Origin: Acidithiobacillus sulfurivorans
Lineage (GTDB): Bacteria > Pseudomonadota > Gammaproteobacteria > Acidithiobacillales > Acidithiobacillaceae
Direction: 5' to 3'
Assembly (NCBI RefSeq): GCF_018853815.1
Contig: NZ_JAAOMP010000013.1
Location: forward strand, 1 to 64,000
DNA length: 64,000 nucleotides
Part shown: positions 17,450-25,348 of the stretch, piece by piece
Numbering within the stretch: position 1 is the stretch's first letter
How the letters are laid out: each line of letters begins with the position of its first letter
Notes under the pieces: model-generated
Told to the model about the DNA's origin: nothing
Seen by the model: only the letters and a program-made list of their open reading frames with translations
Database searches by the model: none
Translations under genes and position numbers: made by a program

Positions 17450-17623
17450 TTGTTTTCTCAACAAAATATGAATATTGGCATGCGCGGAGCGGGTCGTGAT
17501 CCGGCGTGGGCCGCCCGTCATCAACATGACCAGAATGTTTTCCATCGCCTTTTGGCGCTGCATGATGATATTCAGCGCGATCTGGAGTTGTTACCCGAGC
17601 GCCGCCTGATCTATGCCAGATAA
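17450..17623 (+). pseudogene. Truncated relative of the exported protein at 16.0 kb
   Basis: TTG 17450 is placed 6 bases after a strong AAGGAG and 10 bases after the dioxygenase stop, so translation could be coupled. The 57-residue product contains VFHRLLALHDDIQRDLELLPE, which aligns with the FQVHAEVHRKVTFLPDG half of the protein encoded at 16011. The frame ends soon after, so the C-terminal two thirds are missing. There is no signal peptide. Probably a remnant rather than a working small protein. Confidence 0.5.
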
Positions 17624-17857
17624 TACTCATCACACTATTTGCTGGATATCAATATTCCATCAGATTCGATTAGGTACCCGCAGGAGATTGTCACCCAAAA
17701 AAATGCCGGGGGTTGGCGAGAACGCCATTTGTCCGCAATAGACGCCGTTCATCTCTATCGATAAATTATAAGGGAACGGCCTTGGAGAAGGGGAGCTTCC
17801 ATTCTGGCGATTATACTTTATGCACTGCCCAGGCTGCGAACACGGCTGACCGTTGGT

Positions 17858-18796
17858 TTAATACCGCCTGCCCTCAGTCATGGGTCGCCAGAAACGCGAA
17901 GCGGGCCCAGGACCTGGCAGGCAAGCAAACTGTCGATGGGATGGTTGTGCTGTAAATGCCTGCTGGCGGCTATCCAATGCTGCACTCATCCGGTCACAGG
18001 CTTCTACCTGAATCCTGCCAGGCATCAGGGGGCGGGACGAACGACTGGACCAGTGAATTTTTAGAGCAGCGACCAGATCAGGATCCTGCTGTCTCAACCA
18101 CGCGAGATGAGGAGCCAGCACTTCTGTTGTGGCCTCCTCATGGGCAACGGTCCAGCCTTCCATATTGCGCTTGCCATTTTGCTCATAACCCAGAACCTTA
18201 CCGGCATCGTGCCATAGCAGAGCCGTGCGCGCGATCTCCCATTCCAGCAATGTCATGGGTTCCATCCGGGTCAAAAGACGAAGGGCTTCCACCGAGTGCC
18301 GTAACAATCCACCCTTCTCTGCGTGGTGATGTGTCTGGCTTGCTGGAATATTGACCCAAAACAGGCTGATCTCCGGGTCGCGTAGAATCCGTTGATTGAA
18401 GCGGCGTAATGAGGCATTCGTCATCAATTGGATATGCGCCCATAATTCCCGGAGGTGAACCGGGTAAGGTGTTTCAGATAGCAACCAGTTTGGTAGACTG
18501 GACATTGCTCTGTTGTGCAGATCAGGATCGGCAAAAGAAGCCAGACGCAAGTCCATGATATCCAGCACCCACTCTTGTCCCAATCGACGCGGACGTACGC
18601 TGGCAGAAACTTCGACCCCATCTGGCCAGAAGCTTCGGAACGGAAACGCCTGCCACCAATAAGCCATCCAATGTCGTCCCCCGGGAGTTGTGAGACGACA
18701 GGAGCAGAAAGCCTCCCCAAAGCGACTGGTGCGTTGCTGTAATCGGGAAAGCACAAATGTGTGTTGATATATCGGCAAATGAGTCATGGTGGCCAT
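17858..18796 (-). CDS. HD-domain protein of an integrative element (TraI_2/MobH-like)
   Basis: 312 residues from ATG 18796, which overlaps the previous stop as TAATG; an ATG two codons earlier (18802) is also possible. The central part has a metal-dependent HD motif: THHHAEKGGLLRHSVEAL, then ALLWHDAGKVLGYEQNG, then TVAHEEATTEVL and a final ACDRMSAALDSR Asp. This arrangement resembles the HD domain of the TraI_2/MobH group found in conjugative and integrative elements, and also YhaM-type nucleases. The N-terminal ~120 residues may be an OB-like fold. It follows the 98-residue gene and the integrase gene on the same strand, so it belongs to the element's operon. Substrate and role are unknown. 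Confidence 0.65.
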   Translation of the reverse strand: MATMTHLPIYQHTFVLSRLQQRTSRFGEAFCSCRLTTPGGRHWMAYWWQAFPFRSFWPDGVEVSASVRPRRLGQEWVLDIMDLRLASFADPDLHNRAMSSLPNWLLSETPYPVHLRELWAHIQLMTNASLRRFNQRILRDPEISLFWVNIPASQTHHHAEKGGLLRHSVEALRLLTRMEPMTLLEWEIARTALLWHDAGKVLGYEQNGKRNMEGWTVAHEEATTEVLAPHLAWLRQQDPDLVAALKIHWSSRSSRPLMPGRIQVEACDRMSAALDSRQQAFTAQPSHRQFACLPGPGPASRFWRPMTEGRRY

Positions 18797-19092
18797 TAGC
18801 ATAGGTCTCCAGCGTTCAGCGCCCTATCCAGCCTGTGCACAATATCCGGCAGCCGTTGTGCGGCCTGTGCTTCATCCATTTCCAGTAACACCCTGCAAAT
18901 CCATTGCAGTAAAATCACTTGGGTGGAAGTTTCTCCCGATACATCAAGCATCTGACAAAGCGTTATTGGATCAGGCAGGATAAAAGAGGCTTCCAGAGCT
19001 GCCACTAGACGGTCCAGAACCTCATTACGCACCGGGGGAAGAGCTCCTGATGGCTGCAACGATGGTACCGTTGGAAGTTGTTGTTCAGTCAT
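18796..19092 (-). CDS. Hypothetical 98-residue protein of the integrative element
   Basis: Starts at ATG 19092, overlapping the end of the integrase gene by 8 bases, with GGAGGTGGAT just upstream. Acidic and helical after a Pro-rich start; the middle (LDRLVAALEASFILPDP) looks like a small helical bundle. No family was recognised. Tight overlap on both sides shows that integrase, this protein and the HD protein are translated from one message. Confidence 0.6.
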   Translation of the reverse strand: MTEQQLPTVPSLQPSGALPPVRNEVLDRLVAALEASFILPDPITLCQMLDVSGETSTQVILLQWICRVLLEMDEAQAAQRLPDIVHRLDRALNAGDLC

Positions 19093-20329
19093 GATCCACC
19101 TCCGAGGGTAATGACAAATGGGACAGCAGCAACCGCTCCATCGCTGAGCCATCCTGCCGGGTAAGATTGGGGACATAGCGCGAATAAACACGAAACAGCA
19201 TTTCTGTGGTGCTATGCCCCATTTGCCGGGCAATCCATTCTGGGCTTTCACCAGAAGCCAGCCAGAGTGTGGCCGCCGTATGGCGGGTTTGATAAGGCCT
19301 GCGAGCTTTGAGATCCAGATAACGTAGCAAGGGGTACCAGACCCGCTTGGTCACATTATCGTGGCGCAGGGGGGTTCCTTCGCGGGTGCAGAAAACATAA
19401 TCATTAGACGCCCGCCCCTTGGCCCTATCCTTGTGATGGTAAATCTCGTGCAAAGCCTTAAACGCCTGATGAACAGGCAAAGACATTTCTACGGTCCGAA
19501 AGGAACCATCATTTTTAGTAGATACCACCTGCCCGTTGACCAAAGCTTCATGCACCAGTATCTGGCGGCGTGCTAGATCTACCTTTTCCCAGCGCAGGCC
19601 GTCTATTTCACTGGTACGTAAACCCGTAAAGAAGCGGATCAGATAATAATCCCGGAAATCAGCACGCACATTCCGTAAAATCGTATCCACTTCTTCCAGA
19701 GAAAAAGGTTCCACGTCCGTACGCGGCACCTTCAGGCTTTTGATTCCATGATAAGGTGCGGTAAACTCAAAGCGGTTGGCCGCTTCGTTGAGGATCATCC
19801 GCAAGGGTGTGAGGATATGATTGATTCTTGAAGCAGAAAGGGTTTTCCCTTTCCGTCCGGGGACTTTGGCGAGGCCCGAACGGAACGCAAGAATATCTCC
19901 CTTGGTGATTTGGCCAACCCTTTTCTCCCCGAACGCGGGCAACAGGTGCTTTTGCAATGCGTTTTCCACCGTATGGTACTGGGTATCCCGCCACTGAATC
20001 CGCATTTCTCCCAACCATAACTCTGCAAATTCTGCGAAGGTGGGGGTACCAACAACTTCAGTATCGGGTATGACCCTCTTGATTGTGGATGCGAGTGGAG
20101 CCTTCCCACCACGATGAAACCGGTGACCATTAGGCCCGTCAGGAAAATAACGATGATAATCAAAAGTCCCCTCTACCATTTCCTTTTCCATTTTTTTGAG
20201 GGTATTTTTCATGATACGCCGATTGACTGGCGTATCTTTTAGTGCCGTTTGCTCACGACAGCGAACTCCTGCATAACGAAAATCAAAATACAGAGTTCCA
20301 AGATCTTTGCGAACATTGATACTAGCCAT
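19085..20329 (-). CDS. Tyrosine-type site-specific integrase (phage/genomic-island type)
   Basis: 414 residues from ATG 20329, preceded by GGGGGAG. Residues 1-65 are an arm-DNA-binding domain of the DUF3596 type (INVRKDLGTLYFDFRYAG), 95-190 the core-binding helices, and 205-390 the catalytic domain: Arg238 (TGLRTSEIDGLRW), Lys272, Arg349 with His350 in PYQTRHTAA, His372 (MGHSTTEM) and the nucleophile Tyr382. The first His of the box is Tyr346, as is common in this subgroup. The enzyme integrates and excises the element, probably at the tRNA-Arg gene 0.8 kb away. The start overlaps the excisionase stop. Confidence 0.92.
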   Translation of the reverse strand: MASINVRKDLGTLYFDFRYAGVRCREQTALKDTPVNRRIMKNTLKKMEKEMVEGTFDYHRYFPDGPNGHRFHRGGKAPLASTIKRVIPDTEVVGTPTFAEFAELWLGEMRIQWRDTQYHTVENALQKHLLPAFGEKRVGQITKGDILAFRSGLAKVPGRKGKTLSASRINHILTPLRMILNEAANRFEFTAPYHGIKSLKVPRTDVEPFSLEEVDTILRNVRADFRDYYLIRFFTGLRTSEIDGLRWEKVDLARRQILVHEALVNGQVVSTKNDGSFRTVEMSLPVHQAFKALHEIYHHKDRAKGRASNDYVFCTREGTPLRHDNVTKRVWYPLLRYLDLKARRPYQTRHTAATLWLASGESPEWIARQMGHSTTEMLFRVYSRYVPNLTRQDGSAMERLLLSHLSLPSEVDHD

Positions 20330-20561
20330 GACACGCTCCCCCATTAGCCATGGGAATCGCTGTGCCATGCCCAGACAGACTCATTGTGGCCATATCCTCT
20401 TCAATAACTTCCCAAATGTAGAGGATCTTGCGTCCCCCAAACGGCCGAAAATAATGTCTTCCCTCAATAAGAACAGAATCCTTCAGTCGGTCCCGGATAG
20501 TACGAGGGTCATACTTGATCTTTTCAGACAATTCATAAGTGGTTAAATAGGTTTTTGACAT
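20322..20561 (-). CDS. Excisionase-like DNA-binding protein
   Basis: 79 residues from ATG 20561 (MSKTYLTTYELSEKI). It has the winged-helix build of Xis-type factors: TTYELSEKIKYDPRTIRDRL as recognition helices, then a wing with RHYFRPFGGRKILY. It lies immediately upstream of the integrase gene, with an 8-base overlap, which is the usual order. Such proteins bend DNA at the att arms and bias recombination to excision. An upstream in-frame ATG at 20585 is less likely. Confidence 0.75.
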   Translation of the reverse strand: MSKTYLTTYELSEKIKYDPRTIRDRLKDSVLIEGRHYFRPFGGRKILYIWEVIEEDMATMSLSGHGTAIPMANGGACHG

Positions 20562-20716
20562 TGGCTCATCTCCGATAGTGAACATATAATGATCTCCAGA
20601 AGGTTGTGTATGCTTACGAGCAAACCAAACGACCTCCTATAGATCATAATAGCACTATTTTGCCCCATTGCAAGCCTTTTTGCTCTGCAGGAGATCACTT
20701 TATACGGAGAAGGATA

Positions 20717-20947
20717 ATGCTGAAATGTCACTTATCACGCATCATGGGTGAAAAGCGCTTAAAGATATCTGATGTATGCGCTGCAACAGGAATAAACAGA
20801 GGGACGCTTTCTCGTTTGTATCACGAAACAGCGAATCGCGTAGATCTCGAAACCATCGACATGCTATGTGAATTCTTAGAATGTAACGTAGGCGAGATAT
20901 ATGAACATGTTCATAGTGCGTCAAAAACAGCTGAGGTGAACGTATAA
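20717..20947 (+). CDS. Cro/C1-type helix-turn-helix regulator
   Basis: 76 residues from ATG 20717 with GAGAAGGATA upstream. LKISDVCAATGINRGTLSRLYHE is a clear helix-turn-helix of the short Cro/C1 (HTH_26) class, followed by TIDMLCEFLECNVGEIYEHV. It is transcribed away from the excisionase-integrase operon and shares a ~155-base divergent promoter region with it. It is therefore likely to repress or activate the element's excision genes. No operator palindrome could be identified with certainty. Confidence 0.8.
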   Translation: MLKCHLSRIMGEKRLKISDVCAATGINRGTLSRLYHETANRVDLETIDMLCEFLECNVGEIYEHVHSASKTAEVNV

Positions 20948-20950
20948 AAC

Positions 20951-21048
20951 GGTCACGGAAGCTAACACTCAATTAGCCATACTTAAAAGTTGATGTGCTT
21001 CAGTGATTGGTCACGATTCGGTCACGAAATGGTCACGGGGTGGTCACG
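20951..21048 (+). repeat. GGTCACG repeats at 11-bp spacing, probable integrase arm sites
   Basis: GGTCACG occurs at 21009, 21020, 21031 and 21042, exactly 11 bases apart with unrelated 4-base spacers, plus a single copy at 20951. The cluster is 47 bases from the 3' end of tRNA-Arg and on the integrase side. Helical phasing and position fit arm-type binding sites for the integrase or excisionase at one att end of the element. Confidence 0.7.
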
Positions 21049-21094
21049 CAGAGATATTCCGGGGAAGAGAAAATTTACAACTTATTGATTTTAT

Positions 21095-21171
21095 TGGTGC
21101 GCAGTACTGGATTCGAACCAGTGACCTTCGGCTTCGGAGGCCGACACTCTATCCAGCTGAGCTAACTGCGC
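21095..21171 (-). tRNA. tRNA-Arg (CCG)
   Basis: Full cloverleaf read on the minus strand: GCGCAGT acceptor, D-loop AGCTCAGCTGGATAGAG, anticodon stem TCGGC/GCCGA with loop CTCCGAA (anticodon CCG), GGTTCGAATCC T-arm, and encoded CCA. Its 3' end faces the integrative element, which marks it as the probable attachment gene. No second copy of the tRNA 3' end was found in the window. Confidence 0.96.
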
Positions 21172-21181
21172 GTGCTGCAGA

Positions 21182-21841
21182 TTATAGGGAACTCGCTGGC
21201 GCGTTGTCCAACCTTTCCTGTGCAACCCCCTGAAAGTCCAGCGCCAGCCAGTACTGTTCGGTAGAACGGGCGCGGGAAGCTTCCGGTTTGCGTACCACAA
21301 TTTTTTTGAAATCCTTGCGCAGAGCACGGCGCAACTCTTCAGCGCCTGTCCCCATAAACACCTTGATCAGCAGCGATCCGCCCGGACGCAGCCAGCGTTG
21401 AGCCATATCCAGCGCCAGCTCCGCCAGGTCTATGGCGCGCGCCTGATCGACACTGGCAATACCGGACATATTGGGGGCCATATCACTCATGATCAGATCG
21501 ACCCCTTCCGGCAAGGCCTCCCGACAGGCGGCAATCACCGCATCTTCATAAACGTCACCACAAATGACCGTGGCATCGGCGACCGGATCCATGGCCAGCC
21601 GATCCACAGCCACCAGCCGCCCGTTACGGCCGATGAGCGGGGCGGCCACCTGGGTCCAGCCACCCGGCGCGGCACCCACGTCAAGGACGCGCATACCGGG
21701 GCGAATCAGCCGATCCTTCTCCTGAATTTCCAGTAATTTGTAGGCTGCCCGCGAACGATACCCTTCTTTCATGGCACGCTGCACGAACACATCCCGAAAA
21801 TGTTCTTTCAGCCATTTTTCACTGGATTTACTTCTAGCCAC
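21182..21841 (-). CDS. rlmE: 23S rRNA (uridine-2552) 2'-O-methyltransferase
   Basis: 219 residues, normal length. The SAM-binding motif VLDVGAAPGGWTQ, acidic DRLAMDPV strand and LIMSDMAPNMSG with the catalytic Asp are typical of RlmE/FtsJ, and IKVFMG contains the catalytic Lys. It methylates U2552 in the A-loop of 23S rRNA during late 50S assembly. It is divergent from yhbY, as in many proteobacteria, with an 89-base shared promoter region. The tRNA-Arg gene follows 10 bases downstream on the same strand. Confidence 0.96.
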   Translation of the reverse strand: MARSKSSEKWLKEHFRDVFVQRAMKEGYRSRAAYKLLEIQEKDRLIRPGMRVLDVGAAPGGWTQVAAPLIGRNGRLVAVDRLAMDPVADATVICGDVYEDAVIAACREALPEGVDLIMSDMAPNMSGIASVDQARAIDLAELALDMAQRWLRPGGSLLIKVFMGTGAEELRRALRKDFKKIVVRKPEASRARSTEQYWLALDFQGVAQERLDNAPASSL

Positions 21842-21930
21842 TGCAACACCCTCCGACCTTTGACCACCGCATCGCGCAAACGTACACTCCCGTCCACCAT
21901 TTATCGAATCACCTGTCTGACGAGGATACC

Positions 21931-22224
21931 ATGCTGGACGCCAAACAAAGACAAAACCTGCGCGGTCAGGCCCATACCCTCAAACCGGTTGTGATGATTG
22001 GTGCTCAGGGCGTCACCGATGCCCTGCTCGCCGAACTGGAAATTGCTCTGGATGCCCATGAACTCATCAAAGTCCGCTTGCCCCAACTGGAACATGCGCT
22101 GCGCGATGCCATGATTACCCAGTTGGTCAGCGCCAGTCACGCCGAAATTGTTGGACGTATTGGCCGCATCGTCATCCTGTACCGGCTCCGGCCTGCTGCA
22201 AAAATGCCAAACAAACGACGCTGA
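21931..22224 (+). CDS. yhbY: YhbY family RNA-binding (CRM-domain) protein
   Basis: 97 residues forming one CRM domain. QRQNLRGQAHTLKPVVMIG at the start, then the GxxG loop region AQGVTDALLAELEIAL and HELIKVRL are conserved. The protein associates with pre-50S ribosomal particles in E. coli. Divergent pairing with rlmE supports a ribosome-assembly role. Confidence 0.92.
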   Translation: MLDAKQRQNLRGQAHTLKPVVMIGAQGVTDALLAELEIALDAHELIKVRLPQLEHALRDAMITQLVSASHAEIVGRIGRIVILYRLRPAAKMPNKRR

Positions 22225-22301
22225 AGCCGCTTGGCAGGTGGCTTCCCGCTCGTTAGACTGGTTCTTGATTATCCTAGTGGCTCAACGCCCGGAGTAAGAT
22301 C

Positions 22302-22685
22302 ATGGCAGAAAACGCCCCCACAGACATTCGGATCACCGTAGAAACCCGATATATTCCCGAACAATCCAGCCCCGAGCAGGCGCATTATGCTTTTGCCTAC
22401 CAGATCACCATCGAAAACCACGGCCCGCAAACCGCACAGCTGCTCAACCGCCACTGGATTATTACCGACGCCGAAGGTCATATCCAGGAAGTCAAAGGCC
22501 CCGGCGTAGTCGGCGAACAGCCCACCCTGCAGCCTGGACAACGCTTTCGCTATTCCAGCGGCTCGGTTCTGTCGACGGCTGTAGGCAGCATGCACGGCAG
22601 TTACGAATGGATTACAGCAGACGGGGAAACCTTCGAAAGCCCCATTCCTGCATTTCGTCTGGCCGTCGCTACGGTATTTCATTGA
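22302..22685 (+). CDS. apaG: ApaG protein
   Basis: 127 residues with GGAGTAAGATC before the ATG. It has the all-beta ApaG fold signatures: ITIENHGPQTAQLLNRHWII with TDAEGHIQEVKGPGVVGEQP and MHGSYEW, the most conserved stretch. ApaG is tied to cobalt and magnesium tolerance in enterobacteria; the biochemical role is unsettled. The stop overlaps the probable start of the downstream methyltransferase gene. Confidence 0.95.
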   Translation: MAENAPTDIRITVETRYIPEQSSPEQAHYAFAYQITIENHGPQTAQLLNRHWIITDAEGHIQEVKGPGVVGEQPTLQPGQRFRYSSGSVLSTAVGSMHGSYEWITADGETFESPIPAFRLAVATVFH

Positions 22686-23284
22686 GCCGCAGTAGCCTGC
22701 AGCGCGCCTACGGCATCTGGGCGCCCATTTACGATCAGGCAGTACGCGGCTTTTCCGAACCTTTGCGTCAGCGCAGCCTCCGCCAAATCCCCCAAAATGA
22801 GTCCTGTCAGGTTTTAGTCGACGGCATCGGCACCGGACTGGATATTCCCTTTTTACCCGTTCACTGTACCGCCATTGGTATTGACCTGACCTATGCCATG
22901 CTGCGCCGTGCGCAAAACCTGCCAAGCCCCATTCCACTGGTTCAGGCCGACGCAGAAGTGCTGCCCTTTGCCAATGCCTCGTTCGATTTTGTGGTGATGC
23001 ATCTGATTCTGGCGGTGGTCCCCAATGCCGGTAAAGCATTGGCAGAAGCCAGCCGCGTTCTCAAACCCGGAGGCCGGATTTTGCTACTCGACAAATTTTT
23101 ACGTCCCGGCCAAAAAGCCTGGTTAAGACGCGCCCTGGGTCGGGTGGCGGGTGCCGTAGCTACTCATACCGATCTGACCTTTGAGGAGATTCTGGCAGAG
23201 CGCCCGGAATTACAGTGTATGCGTGATGAACCGGGTGCCATGGGTGGCTGGTTCCGCCTCATCACGCTGGAAAAAACACCATAA
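22682..23284 (+). CDS. Class I SAM-dependent methyltransferase (UbiE-like)
   Basis: About 200 residues. The best start is TTG 22682, overlapping the apaG stop, since LSRSSLQRAYGIWAPIYDQAV is the usual opening of the family. Motif I is VLVDGIGTGLDIPFLP (a variant of the Gly-rich loop), followed by IGIDLTYAMLRRA, ADAEVLPFANASFDFVVM and LKPGGRILLLD. It resembles ubiquinone/menaquinone C-methyltransferases and phosphatidylethanolamine N-methyltransferases; the substrate is unknown. Translational coupling to apaG suggests shared expression only. Confidence 0.85.
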   Translation: MSRSSLQRAYGIWAPIYDQAVRGFSEPLRQRSLRQIPQNESCQVLVDGIGTGLDIPFLPVHCTAIGIDLTYAMLRRAQNLPSPIPLVQADAEVLPFANASFDFVVMHLILAVVPNAGKALAEASRVLKPGGRILLLDKFLRPGQKAWLRRALGRVAGAVATHTDLTFEEILAERPELQCMRDEPGAMGGWFRLITLEKTP

Positions 23285-23292
23285 AATATCAA

Positions 23293-23357
23293 GCCCGGTA
23301 AGCGTTGCCGCTTCCGGGCCTGCAGTGTCAGCCACCGAACACGCCGTGTTTCGGTGG
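23293..23357. terminator. Two hairpins between convergent genes
   Basis: GCCCGG/CCGGGC (23293-23319) and GCCACCGAA/TTCGGTGGC (about 23331-23357) fill the gap between the methyltransferase and typA stops. They probably form a two-way termination region; T-runs are short. Confidence 0.5.
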
Positions 23358-23367
23358 CGAAGTCCTC

Positions 23368-25194
23368 TTATCCGTTTCCGGCACCGCCGCGTGACGCCTT
23401 TTTACGCTCGTTGTCCGTAAGGAAGCGCTTGCGAATCCGGATGGACTGGGGCGTCGCTTCCACCAGTTCGTCGTCGGCCAGAAACTCTACTGCCGCTTCC
23501 AGCGTCATTTTGATGGGTGGCGTCAACATGATGTTTTCATCAGAACCCGAAGCCCGCATGTTGGTCAGCTTCTTTTCCTTGAGGGGGTTGACCACCAGAT
23601 CATTGTCGCGGCTGTGAATACCAATCACCATGCCTTCATAGACCTTGTCACCGGGGCTGACAAACATCCGCCCCCGATCCTGCAAATTGAAGAGGGCAAA
23701 ACCCACGGCCTCGCCTTCTTCTGCGGAAATCAGCACGCCATTATTACGCGCCGGAATGCTGCCCTTGACCGGACCGTAACCGTCGAAAATATGGCTGATC
23801 ACCCCCGTACCGGAAGTGGCCGTCAGAAACTCCGTATGAAAGCCGATCAGACCGCGCGCGGGAATTTTGTATTCCAGACGCACCCGGCCACGGCCATCGG
23901 GCATCATGTCCTGCAACTCACCGCGCCGGATACCGAGACGCTCCATGATGGTGCCCTGATGGGTTTCTTCCACATCTACGGTCAAGGCTTCATAAGGCTC
24001 TTCCCAGGCGCCATCCACCTGACGCTGAATCACCCTAGGGCGGGATACAGCCAGTTCATAGCCTTCGCGGCGCATGTTTTCAATGAGGATGGTGAGATGT
24101 AGTTCGCCGCGTCCGGAGACCATGAACACGTCGGCATTATCCGTATCTTCCACCCGCAACGCCACGTTAATGAGCAACTCCTTATACAGGCGATCGCGCA
24201 ACTGGCGGCTGGTGACAAACTTGCCTTCGCGCCCGGCAAAGGGGCTGGTATTCACCTGAAAGGTCATGTTCAGGGTCGGTTCATCAATGGGTTTCCAGGG
24301 CAGGGCTTCGGGCGCTTCCGGTGCTGCAATGGTCGCACCAATGGAAGGCTCTTCAATACCTGTCACCGCCACAATATCGCCCACCGTAGCCGTTTCCCAC
24401 GGCACCCGCTTGAGGCCATCAAAACCCAGCAACTGCAAAATCCGCGCCTTGGTCTGGGTCTGATCCACACCATGAATCAGGACAATATCCTGACCGGGTT
24501 TCATGGAACCACGGCGGATCCGGCCAATGGCAATACGACCCACATAACTGGAGTAATCCAGATCAGCAATTTGCATTTGCAAAGGACCTTCCGGATCACC
24601 TTCCGGGGCATGCACATGCGTCAAAACCATCTCAAAGAGAGGTTTCATGTCCCCTGAGCGCACCTCAGGATCTTCACCCGCATAGCCCTGCAGACCGGAG
24701 GCATAAATAATCGGGAAATCCAGTTGCTCTTCGGTAGCGCCGAGCTTGTCGAAGAGATCAAAGGTGGCGCTGATGACATAGTCGGCGCGAGCGCCGGGGC
24801 GGTCCACCTTGTTGATCACCACAATGGGCTTCAGACCCAGTTCCAGGGCCTTGCGGGTCACGAAGCGGGTCTGCGGCATGGGGCCTTCAACAGCATCCAC
24901 CAGCAGCAACACGCCATCGACCATACCCAGCACCCGCTCTACTTCGGCGCCAAAGTCGGCATGTCCGGGAGTGTCGACAATATTGATATGGGTATCTCCC
25001 CACTGCACCGCCGTATTTTTCGCCATAATGGTAATGCCGCGCTCTTTTTCAAGATCGTTGCTGTCCATCACCCGCTCTTCCAGCTGCTGGTGAGCGGCAA
25101 AAGTACCGGACTGACGGAGCAACTGATCCACCAGCGTGGTTTTGCCATGGTCAACGTGGGCGATGATAGCGATATTACGAATTTGACGAGCCAC
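23368..25194 (-). CDS. typA: Translational GTPase TypA/BipA
   Basis: 608 residues, normal length. The start is GTG 25194 behind GGGGAAT. GTPase motifs: [13 protein letters not shown] (G1), ERGITI (G2), DTPGHADFG (G3) and NKVDRP (G4), followed by EF-G-like domains and the BipA-specific C-terminal domain ([14 protein letters not shown] and [10 protein letters not shown]). TypA binds the ribosome and supports growth at low temperature and under stress and 50S assembly. It stands as a single gene. Confidence 0.97.
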   Translation of the reverse strand: MARQIRNIAIIAHVDHGKTTLVDQLLRQSGTFAAHQQLEERVMDSNDLEKERGITIMAKNTAVQWGDTHINIVDTPGHADFGAEVERVLGMVDGVLLLVDAVEGPMPQTRFVTRKALELGLKPIVVINKVDRPGARADYVISATFDLFDKLGATEEQLDFPIIYASGLQGYAGEDPEVRSGDMKPLFEMVLTHVHAPEGDPEGPLQMQIADLDYSSYVGRIAIGRIRRGSMKPGQDIVLIHGVDQTQTKARILQLLGFDGLKRVPWETATVGDIVAVTGIEEPSIGATIAAPEAPEALPWKPIDEPTLNMTFQVNTSPFAGREGKFVTSRQLRDRLYKELLINVALRVEDTDNADVFMVSGRGELHLTILIENMRREGYELAVSRPRVIQRQVDGAWEEPYEALTVDVEETHQGTIMERLGIRRGELQDMMPDGRGRVRLEYKIPARGLIGFHTEFLTATSGTGVISHIFDGYGPVKGSIPARNNGVLISAEEGEAVGFALFNLQDRGRMFVSPGDKVYEGMVIGIHSRDNDLVVNPLKEKKLTNMRASGSDENIMLTPPIKMTLEAAVEFLADDELVEATPQSIRIRKRFLTDNERKKASRGGAGNG

Positions 25195-25283
25195 TGATAT
25201 TCCCCAAAACGGTCATAAGAAAAAATGCGGGATCAAGCCTCCCCGCAGCGGGTTTTCTTATAACGGTATCCTGCTCAAAAAGC

Positions 25284-25312
25284 AAATAAAAACCGCCCCG
25301 AAAGGGGCGGCA
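25284..25312 (-). terminator. Rho-independent terminator of the porin gene
   Basis: CCGCCCC (25293-25299) and GGGGCGG (25304-25310) form a perfect stem with a GAAA/TTTC loop, followed on the minus strand by TTTTTATTT. It lies 37 bases after the porin stop. Confidence 0.85.
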
Positions 25313-25348
25313 AGAGGGCGACCGAAGCCGCCCGGGAATTGCTTTGAC

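Noticed and set aside
20948-21094. GGTCACG repeats read as a Pho box
   Set aside because: The spacing is 11 bp, as in Pho boxes, but the 7-mer does not fit CTGTCAT and the place beside an att site suits integrase arms better.
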